Shown piece after piece: positions 35,145-47,973 of a stretch of 64,000 nt of DNA. The stretch's first letter is position 1, and each line of letters begins with the position of its first letter. The position numbers and the translations under genes were made by a program. This DNA is from Lethocerus indicus (lineage: Eukaryota; Arthropoda; Insecta; Hemiptera; Belostomatidae), in the NCBI GenBank assembly GCA_019843655.1, contig JACDQD010000001.1, positions 42,166,230 to 42,230,229 of the forward strand, given 5' to 3'. The notes beneath the pieces were generated by a model that saw nothing but the letters and a program-made list of their open reading frames with translations, searched no databases and was not told the DNA's origin.

Positions 35145-35422
35145 AACAGGAAGGGGTAGGTGGGGAGCGGGCAGGTGGTAATATTAGGCGACCCCACTTC
35201 TAAAAAACCGTTTCAAAAAACTAGTCGGGGTTGGCGATTTGTTAACACAACCGCGTCTTTCTTACTTTAATAATTTTGAACATCGGAACAGCGTTTGATA
35301 TCTGTAACGTTACTTTCAGACGGGGAAAACTGAAATTTCAGCAGTTCAATTGCTCCGCTTTCACTCACTGGAGGCACAATATAAAAAAGGAATTTCTTTC
35401 ATTGAAACGATATTGCATCGTT

Positions 35423-35585
35423 ATGTGACAGTGCTAAGTGATAAGTGACAGTGCAGTGAGGATGCCCAAAAAGCATCCAAAGTGCTAACAGTGACTAACA
35501 CCGCTACTGAAGATGGCGAGCAGCCGAAACCGGTCTAGCAAAAGACCAAACCAGCGAGAGGAAACAGAAACATCACGAACCTACA
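35423..35585 (+). mobile_element. PLE terminal (pLTR-like) block, best-preserved copy
   Basis: Contains the GTGACAGTGCAGTGAGGATG leader, CATCCAAAGTGCTAACAG, a complete hammerhead (35503-35539), and AAAAGACCAAACCAGCGAG through CACGAACCTACAGT. No coding part is attached here. PLE pseudo-LTRs with hammerheads are established for many animals; the family assignment comes from the GIY-YIG-bearing copy at 48450-49076. Confidence 0.82.
35503..35539 (+). ncRNA. hammerhead ribozyme, complete core
   Basis: Stem I pairs GCTA (35503-35506) with TAGC (35536-35539). The catalytic CTGAAGA (35507-35513) is followed by a small stem II GGC/GCC with a GAGCA loop (a U precedes it). Then comes the GAAA box (35526-35529), and stem III is ACC/GGT with no loop. 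Predicted cleavage is after C35535 (GTC). Because ACCGGT is self-complementary, stem III may form best between two RNAs, as proposed for minimal type I hammerheads. PLE hammerheads process transcripts; activity here is inferred. Confidence 0.8.
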
Positions 35586-36180
35586 GTTATTGCTCATTTT
35601 AATCGCCGGTAAAACTTGAAAATGATGAATCGAAAATTAAAGAATATGGAAGGAAATCATTCGAATGAGGAATCAACAAATATCTTTTATTTATACAGGA
35701 TCTATTAATAATGATCAATCGATATCTGGAAACTGCGGCCTGAGAAGTTATATAGAAACATTTAGCTCACCGGAGTGACATATATATTTAATACGAATAT
35801 GATCTTTAAAAGAATTTAATTGATTTATGAAATGAAAATATTTCAAATAATTTAGGATGTTTCAACCGACTATAAAGTGGTTTTGCGACTCGAAAGTACC
35901 TACGACCTGTCCGCAGGTTGCGAGCTCAAATGGGTGTAGGTTTTAAAAGATCGGAGCCGATGCGGTAAACGATTCGTTCCGGTCTCCCCCATCGTCGCGC
36001 CATAGTTCCGGTTCGAAAAAAGACCCGAAAGAAACCGATATTTTAATGGATGCCTCGAATAGAGAGGCGTTTTGTAACTTTACACAAACGATATACAAAT
36101 AGATGTAATTTCGCACATTAGTTTAGAGTAATACTGTCCTGTAGCGTAATTACGGAACCCTATCCTCCACTTTATTTTTC

Positions 36181-36400
36181 AAACAAATCGACCTTCCGTT
36201 AAAAATCCTGCAAGTGCTTAGTAATTTTCAAAGACTAGAGTTCGGTATGTGCTTTTTGGTAATTTAAATACAATCAGACTTTCGTTTAAAATAATACTGT
36301 TGCGATTTAACGCTTTGGGCGTCGCTGTGTATAATTATAAATGTCGGGTGGCACCGAAGCGTACTTGCGGAGGGATTTTTAACGGAAGGTCGATTTGTTT
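36181..36400. mobile_element. 220-bp MITE-like element
   Basis: The ends are perfect 28-base inverted repeats (36181-36208 and 36373-36400) beginning AAACAAATCGACCTTCCG, and weaker pairing continues inward (GCAAGTGC against GCAAGTAC). Internal sequence is non-coding. No clear target-site duplication seen, so the superfamily is open. Confidence 0.7.
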
Positions 36401-36769
36401 AAAAAATTAAGGGGTGGGGAGGGTTCCTGTATAAAGGGGCCGCTAACGGTTAATTTTTGTCGTAAGGGGGAACGCGATTGGGGAAGGGGTGCCTTTGTGT
36501 CGGTCCCACCCTTCCGCGTTCACAGGGCCCCGATTGTAGCTTTTAATTCCGGGTTTATATCGATTTTTATTCGGCGGCATCATCCCCCCCCCCATCAACC
36601 GATCCGCCCCGCCTACATTCAACGTTAAAAATATTAAGCGCTCCACGATTCGGCCTCGTCGAATGGACCGATTCGAAGTCCTGACATTCGCACCCGCTCC
36701 CTAGTATATATTTGTACATATGTAAAACTGAGAAATCTAATAATAATTTAAACTTTACATATACATATA

Positions 36770-37533
36770 CAGGAGAGTTCCGTTAATCCGACATTCCGTA
36801 TTAGCAGAAATACTATCACGAAAAAACCACTGGTCAGATAAAATCAAAAAGACAGAGGTGTCCCTATTTCTGAGCCTATTTTGCAACAAAACGCGTCGCA
36901 TTTCCGTACTGAATTCATTGAAGTGGACCCGGTGGACTACATTCAAAACTTTCATCTCGGGACTGAACTTTTGAGCTACCTTACCGACTGATTAAAACTG
37001 TCGACAATTCTGTAACTGCAGGTTCTTTTTTCAGTTATTTTTTTCTCATCTTCTTGTGAAACATGATTATTAGTTTCGTAATGTGTAAAATTATGCCCAT
37101 AATTTGATGTTATCTCCTTATTAGTCGACGTTTTCGATTATCCCGCATTCTGCAGGCCTGTTTATATCGAATAAACTGCTATTATATCGAGATAATACTG
37201 AATATTAAAAATAAATACGGATATAATGCAATATTAACACAGAGTAATCATTTGCGGCCGTGGTATAGGGCAGGGCAGGGTCAAACCTTTGAGCCTTGGG
37301 TCAAGAGCGATGGGAATTATGACAAAATTATCATTAATAAGATCATACTTAAATAGCCAGATTATAACCGTTGATTCTATAGAGCGTTTCAATTCACTAT
37401 TCCGACAGAAAACCCGAGTCGGATCCCGATAATCGGCAGTGAAACTGTGGCTACAAACCGAGGGCCTTGAAATTGGTTCGCAAAAGCCCTCTAAAATAAA
37501 TAGGCTATAACAATTAGAAACTTGAAAAAACAC
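36770..37533 (-). mobile_element. hAT-like transposon relic, minus copy
   Basis: The transposase fragment on 37533-37234 ends IPIALDPRLKGLTLPCP, like the hAT C-terminal DPRFK block. 37065-36775 is inverted relative to 32635-32850 and carries the SDQWFF segment. The outer end reads CAGGAGAGTTCCG then TTAATCCGAC at 36770, possibly a terminus. TIR and target-site duplication are not confirmed, and the end also resembles pogo/Tigger termini. Confidence 0.5.
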
Positions 37534-37903
37534 TTCATTATTTGTTATAGCGTATAAAACACTCGCCCATTAAAAAGGATACCCGATAGAATAAAGCATT
37601 ATCGCTTATTTAGTACCACGTAGGCTGAATAAGTCGGGATATTATTACTTAAAGGAAATCAATCAGTATACAATGCTCCTTTATTCTTTATTTGAATACG
37701 AGGATTTGAATGTTTATATAATGGGCGAGTGCCTATAAAAATGGTCTCTGACAAGGATCTTATAAAAATCAAAATTTTTTTACTCCCAAGTACTCTTCAA
37801 CGGCGTATTAGTTTTTCTCAGAGTTAAAAAAAAATTTACAAGATTTCTAAATTAATAACAATGATTTCAGTAAAATAGTTAAAATTTACTATTTACTAAA
37901 AAT

Positions 37904-37906
<3 letters not shown>

Positions 37907-37964
<58 letters not shown>
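37907..37964. repeat. (TA)n microsatellite
   Basis: About 58 bases of TA dinucleotides. Confidence 0.95.
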
Positions 37965-37965
<1 letters not shown>

Positions 37966-40900
37966 CATTACTTATAAATACGAACATTTAAATTTCTTAT
38001 TACTATATAAATCAAACAACCCCTTTAATAAAATAACCTTTACTTAATAACACTTTATGTTAGCGGTAACATAACGCATAAATAACATTTGTTGAACCTA
38101 ATATTAGATAAATTTTCATTTAAATACAATAAATAAAATAATTCCTGAAATACGTGTGCTACAGTTTGATAAAGTTAAAAATTGCACTAATTATATAATT
38201 AAGTTGAATCCCGCTAATATTAGTATCATAACGACGCTGACTGCTTCTTCATACCAAACTCAACATTAGATTCAAATCGAATACACACAGTAAAACATTC
38301 GAATTTTATAGCACTAAACCTAATATCAAATTAAAACAACATTAGCTGGAAAATAATACAGGCTTTATCTAGTGGCTGCAATGGAGAGCGGGAAGCCGTC
38401 GGATAGATGCTGGTCGGATCGGACGCTGGTGTTTTGGCTTTTGTCTGATTATGATTATTGCTAGAAAGCCGAATACAAAAAACGAGGCTTTCTGAGCAAC
38501 AATCAAAACCATATAAAGCCGAGGGCAGCTCCGCTTCCTCGATGGCCGCCCCCCCACCTTCAACGCTGTAAATCGCAATAAAAAGTCCACCGACAGTTTG
38601 GGCAAGTATAAATAAAATAATGAATTAAACAACAAGTACTATTTAATTAATAGGCAATTGTTTCGAACTATTCATCACAGGAGAGTTCTCACTCGGAGCC
38701 CATAAACCGAGTATAAAAGCGATGTTAAGGGGTAATTTTAGAGATACCCTAACAAGGAGGAAATGAATCCAGGCTATGTTAAATATACATTAAATAACGC
38801 TTTCATATTATACCAGGACAGGACCAAACTCGATAAGTCTGTTTTAAGCAAGCGGAGAGCACCGATTCTCGAAACAAATATAAAATATTCGTTTGAACGT
38901 TTAGAATGAGAGCGAACAATGTCGAAATCTAGTCCGTTTATCACCGGTACCAATAGCACCGATAGCTCAACGTCACGTATTCTTCAACTGCAATACCCGG
39001 ATCATGAATCCCGGTTTGACTTTTCGATGGGTTTCAATAATGATTCCACTATTCAGTTTAGAGCTGGGAATTGCTGGATTTCGATCGGCATTTGAAGATA
39101 TCGATTGCCGACCTTCTGCGAAGTTTTTAATCTGAGAATAATGGACGGCCGGGACAAGGCGGAGGAAGAAATCGTCTTCGAGGCGGGCCGTCACGGATCC
39201 GCGATTGTGTCCGTAACCGATCGATGTTTTTCCCGTCAAACCGCATTAGGGGCGTGGAGAAGGAGAGACGTCGACAATAGGAGCTGGCCCGATTGTTCTC
39301 CTTCACGCTAATACCGGGGCCCCCTTTGTACCGCAGCCCCTTTTGTAGCCTTAACCTCACTGGCCCCCGAGATTAAATTATCGAGACACTGCCGAGGGAC
39401 ATCTTCCGCCGGCGGTCGAGGGAAACCGGCATCGAGATTAGTAGGCGCGCTCTTATACTGCACAAAGTCGGAAATGAGTAAAATGAGAAGAGTTACCTTG
39501 AACGGGGCCGGCGCCGAGCGCTTCGAGTCCGCGAGACGCCTCCCTGCCACTGAACGGGATAGGGGATGAAAACTAACGACAATTCGCGGCGAGAAACCGT
39601 ATATGGAGAAGAAATAAATTAGTTCTACTAATTTTCACCAATCGAAAGTTCCGAAATCGGGAAACAGTTAAATTGTTAAATTGTCGGGCATTACTCGATG
39701 ACTCGAGAAGGGGACCTTCTCACGCCCCACGGGAGCATTGAGACACTTGTAAACTGACTACCGCGGTAGGCCTATACTTCCCGTCTCCGATCCCATCCGA
39801 GTTCCCCTGAATCAATCGCGACCCACTTATACACTTTTAACCCCGAATATTATAATTGATAACCCGAACGATTTTTGAGATAGTGCTCCGCATCGGTACA
39901 GTCTGTCGTCGAATCTGCGTCGATTGGAATGATTTAATTTGATAATTGGAATTGCACATAAAACAGTCGCCATAGCGCTAATTAAACACTCCGAAAAACG
40001 CTAATTTGAGATCTGTCCGGGGTTTTGACAAATCTATGTCTAATGGACCGTAAAGAGACCCTAGAGTTAACAACAACAAACAGTAACAGAGTAAACAAAT
40101 TTCTCCAAAATTAACGGGATAAAATGTATAAAAAGTTTTCATCGCGGGATTTTATATAACATATATGATTTTATTATATAATATAATGTGGAAACGGCGA
40201 GTAAATGATGTTATATTAGTTCCTTTCTACCGTATATGTTACCTACACGAGACAAATAAGTACCCTCGCGACAGCGTCGAAAGGGGTTTTGTCGATACCG
40301 GTTATTCTCAGGGCCGGTTGGTGGATTTTACCATCACCCGAATTCTTATTCCGAACAAAAAAAATCTGAAAGTAACTTTGGTCGGAATTTTTCAGTATCG
40401 AGCAGCCCGAATCAGCGCGGCGATAAAAATTTCCGCGGGAGGAAAGATTCGAAATTCCGGTCGGAACGAGGAGAGCGAGGATCGGCGCCCTAATAATTGT
40501 CATTGGACTCTTCGAATGCGTCGGGTAAGGAGCAAAGTGCGAAAATCCCGATTAGGCGGTAAGGGACCGGGCCTCACCACTCTCCCATCAATACGACGGG
40601 ATCGTGTTCCAGTGTACTTGTACACGATCACCGCCCCGCGCAATACGCACAGGATGCTAAAGGGTGCAGCGTAATTTGACGGGAAAACATAGATCGTCCC
40701 TCCGCACGAAAGTCCGAATCCGACGACGCGCGGCCGTCGATTCGTGGACCAATACACAACTCCACGAACGGGTTTCGAAAAAATATATTTCCGAATATAA
40801 TTAAACTAACTGCCCGAAAATAATATAAACTCGCGGATTCGATAGTAGAGACGTTCTGCGATAGAACACAAAGTTTGTCTAGAGGGAAAGGAGTACAAGA

Positions 40901-41372
40901 TTTAGGGGTGGTAAAACGGAGGGCGAGTCGCCCCCAAGTTGTGAGTGGTATCGTACCTGAGTGGAGTGCCGGGTCTGCGGAAGTGGAGTGCGCTGCCGGG
41001 GACGTCAGCCTGTCCCGGGCCACAGGCACCGCCCCCACCTCCGCCTCCGACACGATATCGCCCCACCAACCGACCGCCCCGACCAATCCACTCTCCTAAC
41101 ACGCCCCTCCAAAGCCCCCAAACATTATCGCTCCGCCCGGCTCCCTTCTACAATCCTTCCAGAACCCAAACCACCTTGGCTATTGTACAATCTATGTTAT
41201 ATAATACATAATATGATACCAGATAGTCGGACTATCCAATATACTGCTACACAGTTGTAATACTACTAAATAGTTAATAAACAATTTTCTCGTATAAAAT
41301 ATTCCTCAACACTGGCCTATACCGGTTCGTTATCGTTATTACCTTAATCGTTATAAGTACAATGGTAGAACG

Positions 41373-41500
41373 AAGCCACCCAGTGATGGCACTTTTGACG
41401 TGTGTTCGGGTTAGAAGACCTCTAGGCCACCAGCGACGTGGCGGTTAATTGTCCGTTTTAGTAATGGCCTCTGTATTCCGGTTCTGGCATTTAATCGTCA
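41373..41500 (+). repeat. dispersed repeat, copy 4
   Basis: AAGCCACCCAGTGATGGCAC, TTTTGACGTGTGTTCGGGTT, GAAGACCTCTAGGCCACCAG and TTTTAGTAATGGCCTCT. This is the most complete match to 2981-3135. Confidence 0.65.
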
Positions 41501-43275
41501 ATAAATGAAATAAATACTACCGTGGACCTTTAACCGAGGGTAACACTTTTCGATTAAGTCGAAATGATGAGACAATTATAAGTAATCTAAGTTCAACTTT
41601 TTAAAAACGACGGTTAATGAGCGTTCAATTAACACCTGACCGAACCGTCGAATCACCGCTAGGGGCGCTGTTAACAGACGAGCGCCAATTAAACGAACGA
41701 ATTTTCTACCGATTTAAAGCACTGTTAAATAGGGGATCGCATCGATCCCACCACCCTAGGTATATTATACCTTTACTACATACACACCAATGTACAAAAT
41801 GTCTTAAAGTGTTATATATGTATAAGACCTCGTTTCTAATAAATAGCTGGCAAATTAATTGGACAGGAATGTAAACACAACCGTTGCATAAACCGTACAC
41901 TGAAACGATACCACCGTAGTTTTTTCGGATCTCCGAAGGACTTTTTGTCCTAGTGTTTCGAAAACCATTGTACTGTCAAATCTGATTCCAAGTACCGACC
42001 TCCCCCCACCAAATATCTCTACCCTGTGAATTGTTTATTTCAAGCTTGTACATACTGGCTTCTTTTAAATTAGGAAAGCGTAAGAAACAAGTTACTAATG
42101 CACACGTTTTATCAAGTTATTCCCGTATATAACGTAATGATTAATTCCTGTTGGGGTATATTCTTTCAGCAGCAGGAGTTCGCAGACCTTTGAGCTTTGA
42201 AATTAACATTTTTTTATTAATTATTCCGTAAACTCAATATTTCGTTATATAATATAACAATTATATAGTATCACCCTTTTGCAGGATTATTGTTGTAAAA
42301 ATTTGCAATATTCGTGTAGTAGCTTTGTGTCGTCAGGAGGTAAAGGAATGTAGAGGGGGATGGGAAGCGTGGATGAGAAGACACGTTTCGGCCAACATTT
42401 ATACTTTTTCCATCGTTTCTTCTATGAAAGGAGTTATTACACACAAGACATATCCCCCTGGACACTTTTCACCTACAGACCATGTCGGGCCCACATCACA
42501 GTTTACAGTCCATCCGGGAGAATATTTTAATTTCTTTTTAAGTCTAGTAGAGTCTCGTTTACCCAAACATTTTGTACGACCCGACATATTACCGCAGCAT
42601 CAATCAGCAACAGGAACTGTAAATTCTGAGCGTTGATCTCTGGATGGCGTATAATGGACTGACGAAAAGGTACTTGACAGCGAATTTAGCCTAGCATAAT
42701 TCCAGATCGGCAAATTCTACGACTCCGTTCTATCTCGAGGTATACCCAATCTCACCTTTTCGTCATGAAGAAAACATGAAAATGGTGTTGGGCTCGAAAC
42801 AAGCTTTCTCCGATGGAAAGCTTTCCCAGCTATGCAAAAACTCTATTACAATAAGCGACCTATATAGTTTTCTTTTTATATTTACTTTTTTTAAAGCATT
42901 CTCTACTGTGTGGTATCTACACAGTGCTGTATTTAACCCACTAAGTTTCATTTACGGTTTTTTACGAACTATTTATAATTAATTTCAAATTATTAATTCC
43001 TTATTTTTATTACGAGTAGTTTGAAAGAAGTACCTGTCCTATCCGATGTGCGAATCCTACGGTCCAAACCCTACTAACCCCTGACATCCCAAAAGTTCTT
43101 TACAGATGCCTGAAATTGAAGTGGTCTAAACTTACCAGAAAAATAAATAAATAAAATTTTTAAAAACGGGAAAGCCAGTGGGTTTCTCCACCGCTAATAG
43201 AGCTACTCAAACATCAATGTCCCTTATAGTATTTTACAGTTGTGACAGTAAAACAGTACGCGAGAGTATTGAACA

Positions 43276-43360
43276 CCACGGTGTCTTTGATCTTCTGACT
43301 CCGCTCACTAGTTTGGTCTTTTGCTAGACCGGTTTCGGCTGCCCGCCACCTTTACTTCGA
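43276..43360 (-). mobile_element. PLE terminal-block relic
   Basis: The reverse complement keeps GGCAGCCGAAACCGGTCTAGC and AAAAGACCAAAC, but the 5' catalytic strand (CTGAAGA) is unrecognisable, so the ribozyme is dead. Confidence 0.65.
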
Positions 43361-44410
43361 TCACAAGATAAGAAAAACTATGTTCTCGTCAGACAACGTC
43401 TAACTGTAGATAATATTTATAATTGAGGTATGAAGGAAATTCAATTATTAAATATATAATATATTATCGACTCAATTGGAATTGAAGGGTATAATTGAAA
43501 AGGTTAAAGCCGGATTGGATCCAAGTTAATAGACCGGTATAACGTTCGTCTCATATAAATCCAGAATCTTCCCACAATACTCAGTTTATATAAATTTTTT
43601 ATGAGAAACGGTTGTACACATTTATCCTTTTCCTACAATTACAGGCATCCTTGCCATGCCAATCCACATTGGTCCTATCAAAATGAACGATCCACACCCT
43701 ATAGGAGTTTGTTACGAAAGACAATTTACAGTAGGTTTTCGTTATGGACATACAGGTGTGTTGAGGGCGTAATAATTTAAAAATAAAGCGTAGTGGAAGC
43801 GGGGCCGGAGATTTGAACGGTGGGAGCGAGACGAGAGCGTGGAATCGGACACAATGGCCGACAAAAAGAGGCGACTTGTTACGAATTGTTTCGTGGAGCG
43901 GATCCGCTCTCGGACAATTTATTATTGGTCGTGCCCCCCCCCCCAACCCCTTCCCCTACCTACCCTTCCTAGACCGTGTTCTTTTCCCCTTATCCAAAGA
44001 AACTTTTCTTTGGGGCCCGTCCACGTTTAAAACTCCGGACGCTTACCCGAGACTATTCCTCTCGCCAAAACTGCTTAATGTATACTCTCTACTTTATAAA
44101 AATGATAAATTTTTACCGACGTATCCGTTTTCGGACGCCGACGATTCATTGCCGTTACAGATTTCGAAGTTCTAAATACCGAAGAACGATAATTGTCATA
44201 ATTTTCTTATGTCCTTCGATATGTTATTTAATATAAGTTGAATTCTTGTTGTTATCCGACAACCGTAACCATTTCCCTCATTCAAACTCCAGATAAACAA
44301 TCGATTATCTAGAATGGCGTTATCCTTATATCTCCTCTTTTTTATTATAGCCAACGTGAAAAGCCAACGCGATAAGTATAATTGCGGAAAGTTTATCATG
44401 TTTCTCTCGA

Positions 44411-44480
44411 TAAAGAAGCCACCCAATGATGGCGCCTCTGACGTGTATCCGGGCTATTGAAGATCTCTAGGCTAGTGGTG
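44411..44480 (+). repeat. dispersed repeat, copy 5
   Basis: GAAGCCACCCAATGATGGCG, TCTGACGTGTATCCGGG and GAAGATCTCTAGGCTAG match the family at 41373. Confidence 0.6.
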
Positions 44481-46675
44481 AGTGAATTAGGATAAAGGGT
44501 GAGACGGGAATGAAACTTTAGGAACTGGTCTTAGATCTTCGGCCGATATACTATGGACCATAAAATCCTTTGAAACCGTTCCTATGTAGTGACTTTCCAA
44601 AATATTAAAACGATTAGTGTATATAAATATAAATATATAAAGATTTGTTACGGATTAACGCTTTTGTTTTTTGCCGCTTTTTGTTTTTAATTTATGAGGG
44701 ATTATACATAACTTCAATGAAATATTAAATCAACGTTATTGAATTATTGGCTTTATATAGAAATTATTATTAGAAATATTTTTAAAGTGTAAATTTCGAC
44801 CCATCGTTAAACTGAGCCAAGACTGATCGTTTCCGTTAATGCTTTCAATGCCTTTTTTCTCGCCCCCTCTTCTTATTTCCTGTCACGTGCGCCTTTGCTT
44901 TAGTCGTTTTGAAAAATTAACGTTTTCTGCCGGTTGTGGGGGCCCAAACTATAAAGGACATGGTAACGTATACCGGCCATAGAAGTATTTATTATCATAG
45001 CGGACCAATATAATCTGTTGTCGAGCGATCAACACTATAAGAGGTCCGATAATAAATAAAAACTTTAAAGACAATAACGTTACATTAAATACTCATTACT
45101 ATTACTATCACACTTTCTACTGTTATACTACTATTTTTTTAATTTTTCTAAAGTAATGTCGGAACCTATCATTGTCCCAAACAAGGTATATCTCCATTAA
45201 CTTCGGATCATCGTCGTTTCGACGTAGCTACCCTTCGAAACCCTGCTATGGAGAAAAATAAATCAAACAAGTATATAATTTCTGAATCTAATGAGTAGTT
45301 CAAATATAGCCAATATATCTAACCGTAAATTAAATGACCTGCATCTTTCCCTATAGTCACTTATAGAAGAAAGTATACCATTGAGAAATAAGTTTATCTA
45401 GCCTATCGTTCGGTGAGTTGGCAGCAAAAAACTGGGAGTTTCGCCGATATTTATACATTTACCACGCTCTCCGTCTTGTGAAATCCTGAATTTCTATACA
45501 CACGAATTTCAACACGAGTTGTTTCAGCTCCGTTGCCAGGGTTTGACCCCCTGCTATTCCAGGAATTATGACTTGTTTGTTCCAGTATTACCCGGAACTG
45601 TCCTGTAATGTTGTAGTTGATTTTGTTTTTGCGTGTTCGGCTACTGAATCAGCTGACTAAATCCGCTGTAGCTCGTTCCAAACACAGGAAAAACATTAGG
45701 ATTAGCAGAGGGTTAAGAAACTCCTGATAATCGAGGTTCTTACGGCAATATTACATGATCCTAACGTAAGTTAGTGAGAGTTCAAGCACATTAAATGTAT
45801 ATGTAATGGTGCTGTGGTGTTTCCTATATAACATCTCTTATATCATATGGCAGGGGTTTAGGTTTTCGCCTTTCGTCGGTTGCGTACTTAGGCGTGTCTG
45901 TTACCAGATTTTCGGGGCATTAAAGATTTGTATGAATTTGCTTGATAATTTGCAATATCTTTCACTTGAATGTTTCAAAAAAATCATGAAATGGACATTG
46001 GGTATTTCAAATTCGGCGAGAGGTTGTACCAGACACATTATTGGTATCGTATGCTTATTGTACGAAGTGTATTTCTCAAGGTCGAACCGAAATAAAAAAT
46101 CACTTTCTAATTTTCCCATGGGTCGATGAAAACCTGAGTACAGTAGATGGGGGAATTGACAGCTCTTATAAACTATCCTGGAATTGGATTGCTTGATTTA
46201 CGACCTCCGTCTTCACAATGCCCTTCTTCGATCCATTTAACAGTCCCTGCCTTAAATAAAAAAAGGATTTTTACGATGGAATACAAAAAATTCACATTAG
46301 CAACTACAAAGATGTAGTAAGAGTATCGTAAGATATTTCATTTTCACTCATATAACCACTCTTCTCTATTGCCTGAACTTAACCCCGGAGCAAATAAAAA
46401 CTTTGGGACACTTACATTACATGTTATACCGTAGAACGGTAACGAAAAAAGAAATGTAACCCAACCTTTGACCAAATACCGATCGATCGAAAAAGATAAA
46501 AAGAAAAATTTAATACAAAAAATCGATGACACCACCACGGTAAAAGAGCAGTGACAGGATAAATGCGATTTGCAAATTTTAAAGTTATTCCTTTTAAACA
46601 TTCCTTTTCATAGAAATAAATTAGCTTAACTTCAAAAGTATCTTCAATATATACCGTTGCCAAGGTGCCAACAAA

Positions 46676-46678
<3 letters not shown>

Positions 46679-46746
<68 letters not shown>
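46679..46746. repeat. (TA)n microsatellite in left arm
   Basis: About 68 bases of TA dinucleotides. The right-arm counterpart is 50618-50695. Confidence 0.95.
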
Positions 46747-46750
<4 letters not shown>

Positions 46751-47025
46751 AAATGGCGTTTGTCTGTGTGTGTGTTCGCTAATCATTTAGCAAATGATTG
46801 GCAAATCATTCAGCCAAACGGCTGAACCGATTTCAACCAAACTTTCAGCGTCCGGTCAGTTCAAGAAGCACCTCCCCGGGTCACAGGTCAGGTCAAAGGT
46901 CGTAATAAATAAAAATATTTGCCATTTGGGTATTTAATTCGTAAAATCGGCGCCAGATGGCTGCACTGCACGGAAAATGTTTGTTTGGGCGCTGCTAAAC
47001 AGATCGAACAATTCCCTTCAGAGGC

Positions 47026-47055
47026 TATATAAGGGATTTAGTTGGTGTGTCAGCA
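47026..47055 (+). promoter_or_regulatory. TATA box and initiator-like site in the repeat arm
   Basis: TATATAAG at 47026-47033, followed by TCAGCATT at 47050-47057, a spacing (about 26 to the A) typical of arthropod core promoters. Present also in the right arm on the minus strand. Suggestive only. Confidence 0.35.
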
Positions 47056-47251
47056 TTATTAATAGTGTTGTATTATTATATCAGCTGTCAATACAACTAA
47101 TTATTTTTTTAAAAACTAGAGACAAACCGCAGGAACTTTTTTTTTGTCTCTTTTATTGTTACAACTGTAAAATTATAAAATAAGCAACATTGATGAAATC
47201 ACTAGCTACAATAGTCTACAATTAGAGGAGAAACCCACTAGTTCCCCCCTT

Positions 47252-47318
47252 TTTTTTATTATTATTATTTATTTATTTTATTTTTAATTTAATTTATTTA
47301 TTATTATTAATATTTTAT
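47252..47318 (-). repeat. (TAA)n-type tail of the Jockey fragment
   Basis: On the minus strand, directly after the stop codon of the reverse transcriptase fragment: TAA/TAAA-rich sequence and an A-run, consistent with the 3' tail of a non-LTR retrotransposon. Confidence 0.7.
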
Positions 47319-47830
47319 TTAATCATTTAGGTCGCGTGGCCACTTCCTTTTCAGGCGTCTGTAAGGAACATTTGGGATGTCGGGAGATAGTAGGGTTTGG
47401 ACTAGTGGATTAGGATGATGGTGGAGTCGTGAGTGGAAATTACTGTATCGTTGTATGGCGAGGTCACGGACAAACGGGACTTTAAGATCTGTGTGTAGGG
47501 TAAGGTTGGAGATATAATAGGGTGCATCGGTTATTTTCCTTAATATTTTTGATTGTAAGGTTTGGATTTTGTGGATATTTGTCGGTTTGGCCGAACCCCA
47601 CAGTTCGAGTCCGTATGTCCAGATCGGTTTAAGTATAGTGTTGTACAATAATAATTTGTTGTTTAAGCTTAATTTTGATCTATTGTCTAGTAATCTATAT
47701 AGTAACATGTATCGTCTGTTAACTTCCAGTCTTTTTACTTTTATGTGTGGATTCCATGTCAGTCTTTTGTCTATATAGAGACCCAGGTATTTTACCTTAT
47801 CCGCCGTGGGTAGGGGTGACCATAGGAACT
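47319..47830 (-). pseudogene. Jockey-type reverse transcriptase C-terminus
   Basis: An open stretch from about 47830 to the stop at 47319 reads ADKVKYLGLYIDKRLTWNPH, NNKLLLYNTILKPIWTYGLE, QTLQSKILRKITDAPYYISN and LHTDLKVPFVRDLA, the standard C-terminal blocks of Jockey-clade polymerases. The frame breaks upstream near 47840. The copy continues beyond the PLE insertion at 49081-49200, so the PLE landed in this retrotransposon. Confidence 0.88.
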
Positions 47831-47973
47831 TAACTTATATATAGTGACCTTTACTCCACTATTTGAGGTTAACGTTCACCTACAAATTTAATATACCTGT
47901 TTTGTGGTCTGCTAGGGGTTGGAATACTGTAGGTTCGTAATGTTTCTGTCTCCTCTCGCTGGTTTGGTCTTTT

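Larger units (their letters stand above)
37534..46127. other. intergenic region without recognisable genes
   Basis: No host coding exon recognised. Frames such as 40165-40674 and the overlapping frames at 40628-41260 lack domains and appear composition-driven. Contains a (TA)n run, two dispersed-repeat copies and a PLE relic, listed separately. 39000-41200 is richer in CG than its surroundings. Confidence 0.5.
46128..47183 (+). repeat. large inverted repeat, left arm (~1.06 kb)
   Basis: Near-identical in reverse complement to 50182-51250; only microsatellite length, a 1-base indel and rare substitutions were seen. Contains (TA)n (46679-46746), the CGGCTGAACCGATTTC module, a TATA-like box and a 68-codon frame (46977-47183) of unknown nature that is identical in both arms. 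Either two recent copies of one unnamed mobile element or a recent inverted duplication. Confidence 0.9.

Noticed and set aside
40165..40674. 169-codon frame on the plus strand
   Set aside because: No domain, no splice context, basic low-information sequence; frames of this size occur by chance in CG-richer DNA.
46977..47183. 68-codon frame identical in both inverted arms
   Set aside because: As a gene: identity simply reflects near-identical DNA arms, and no domain is recognisable.
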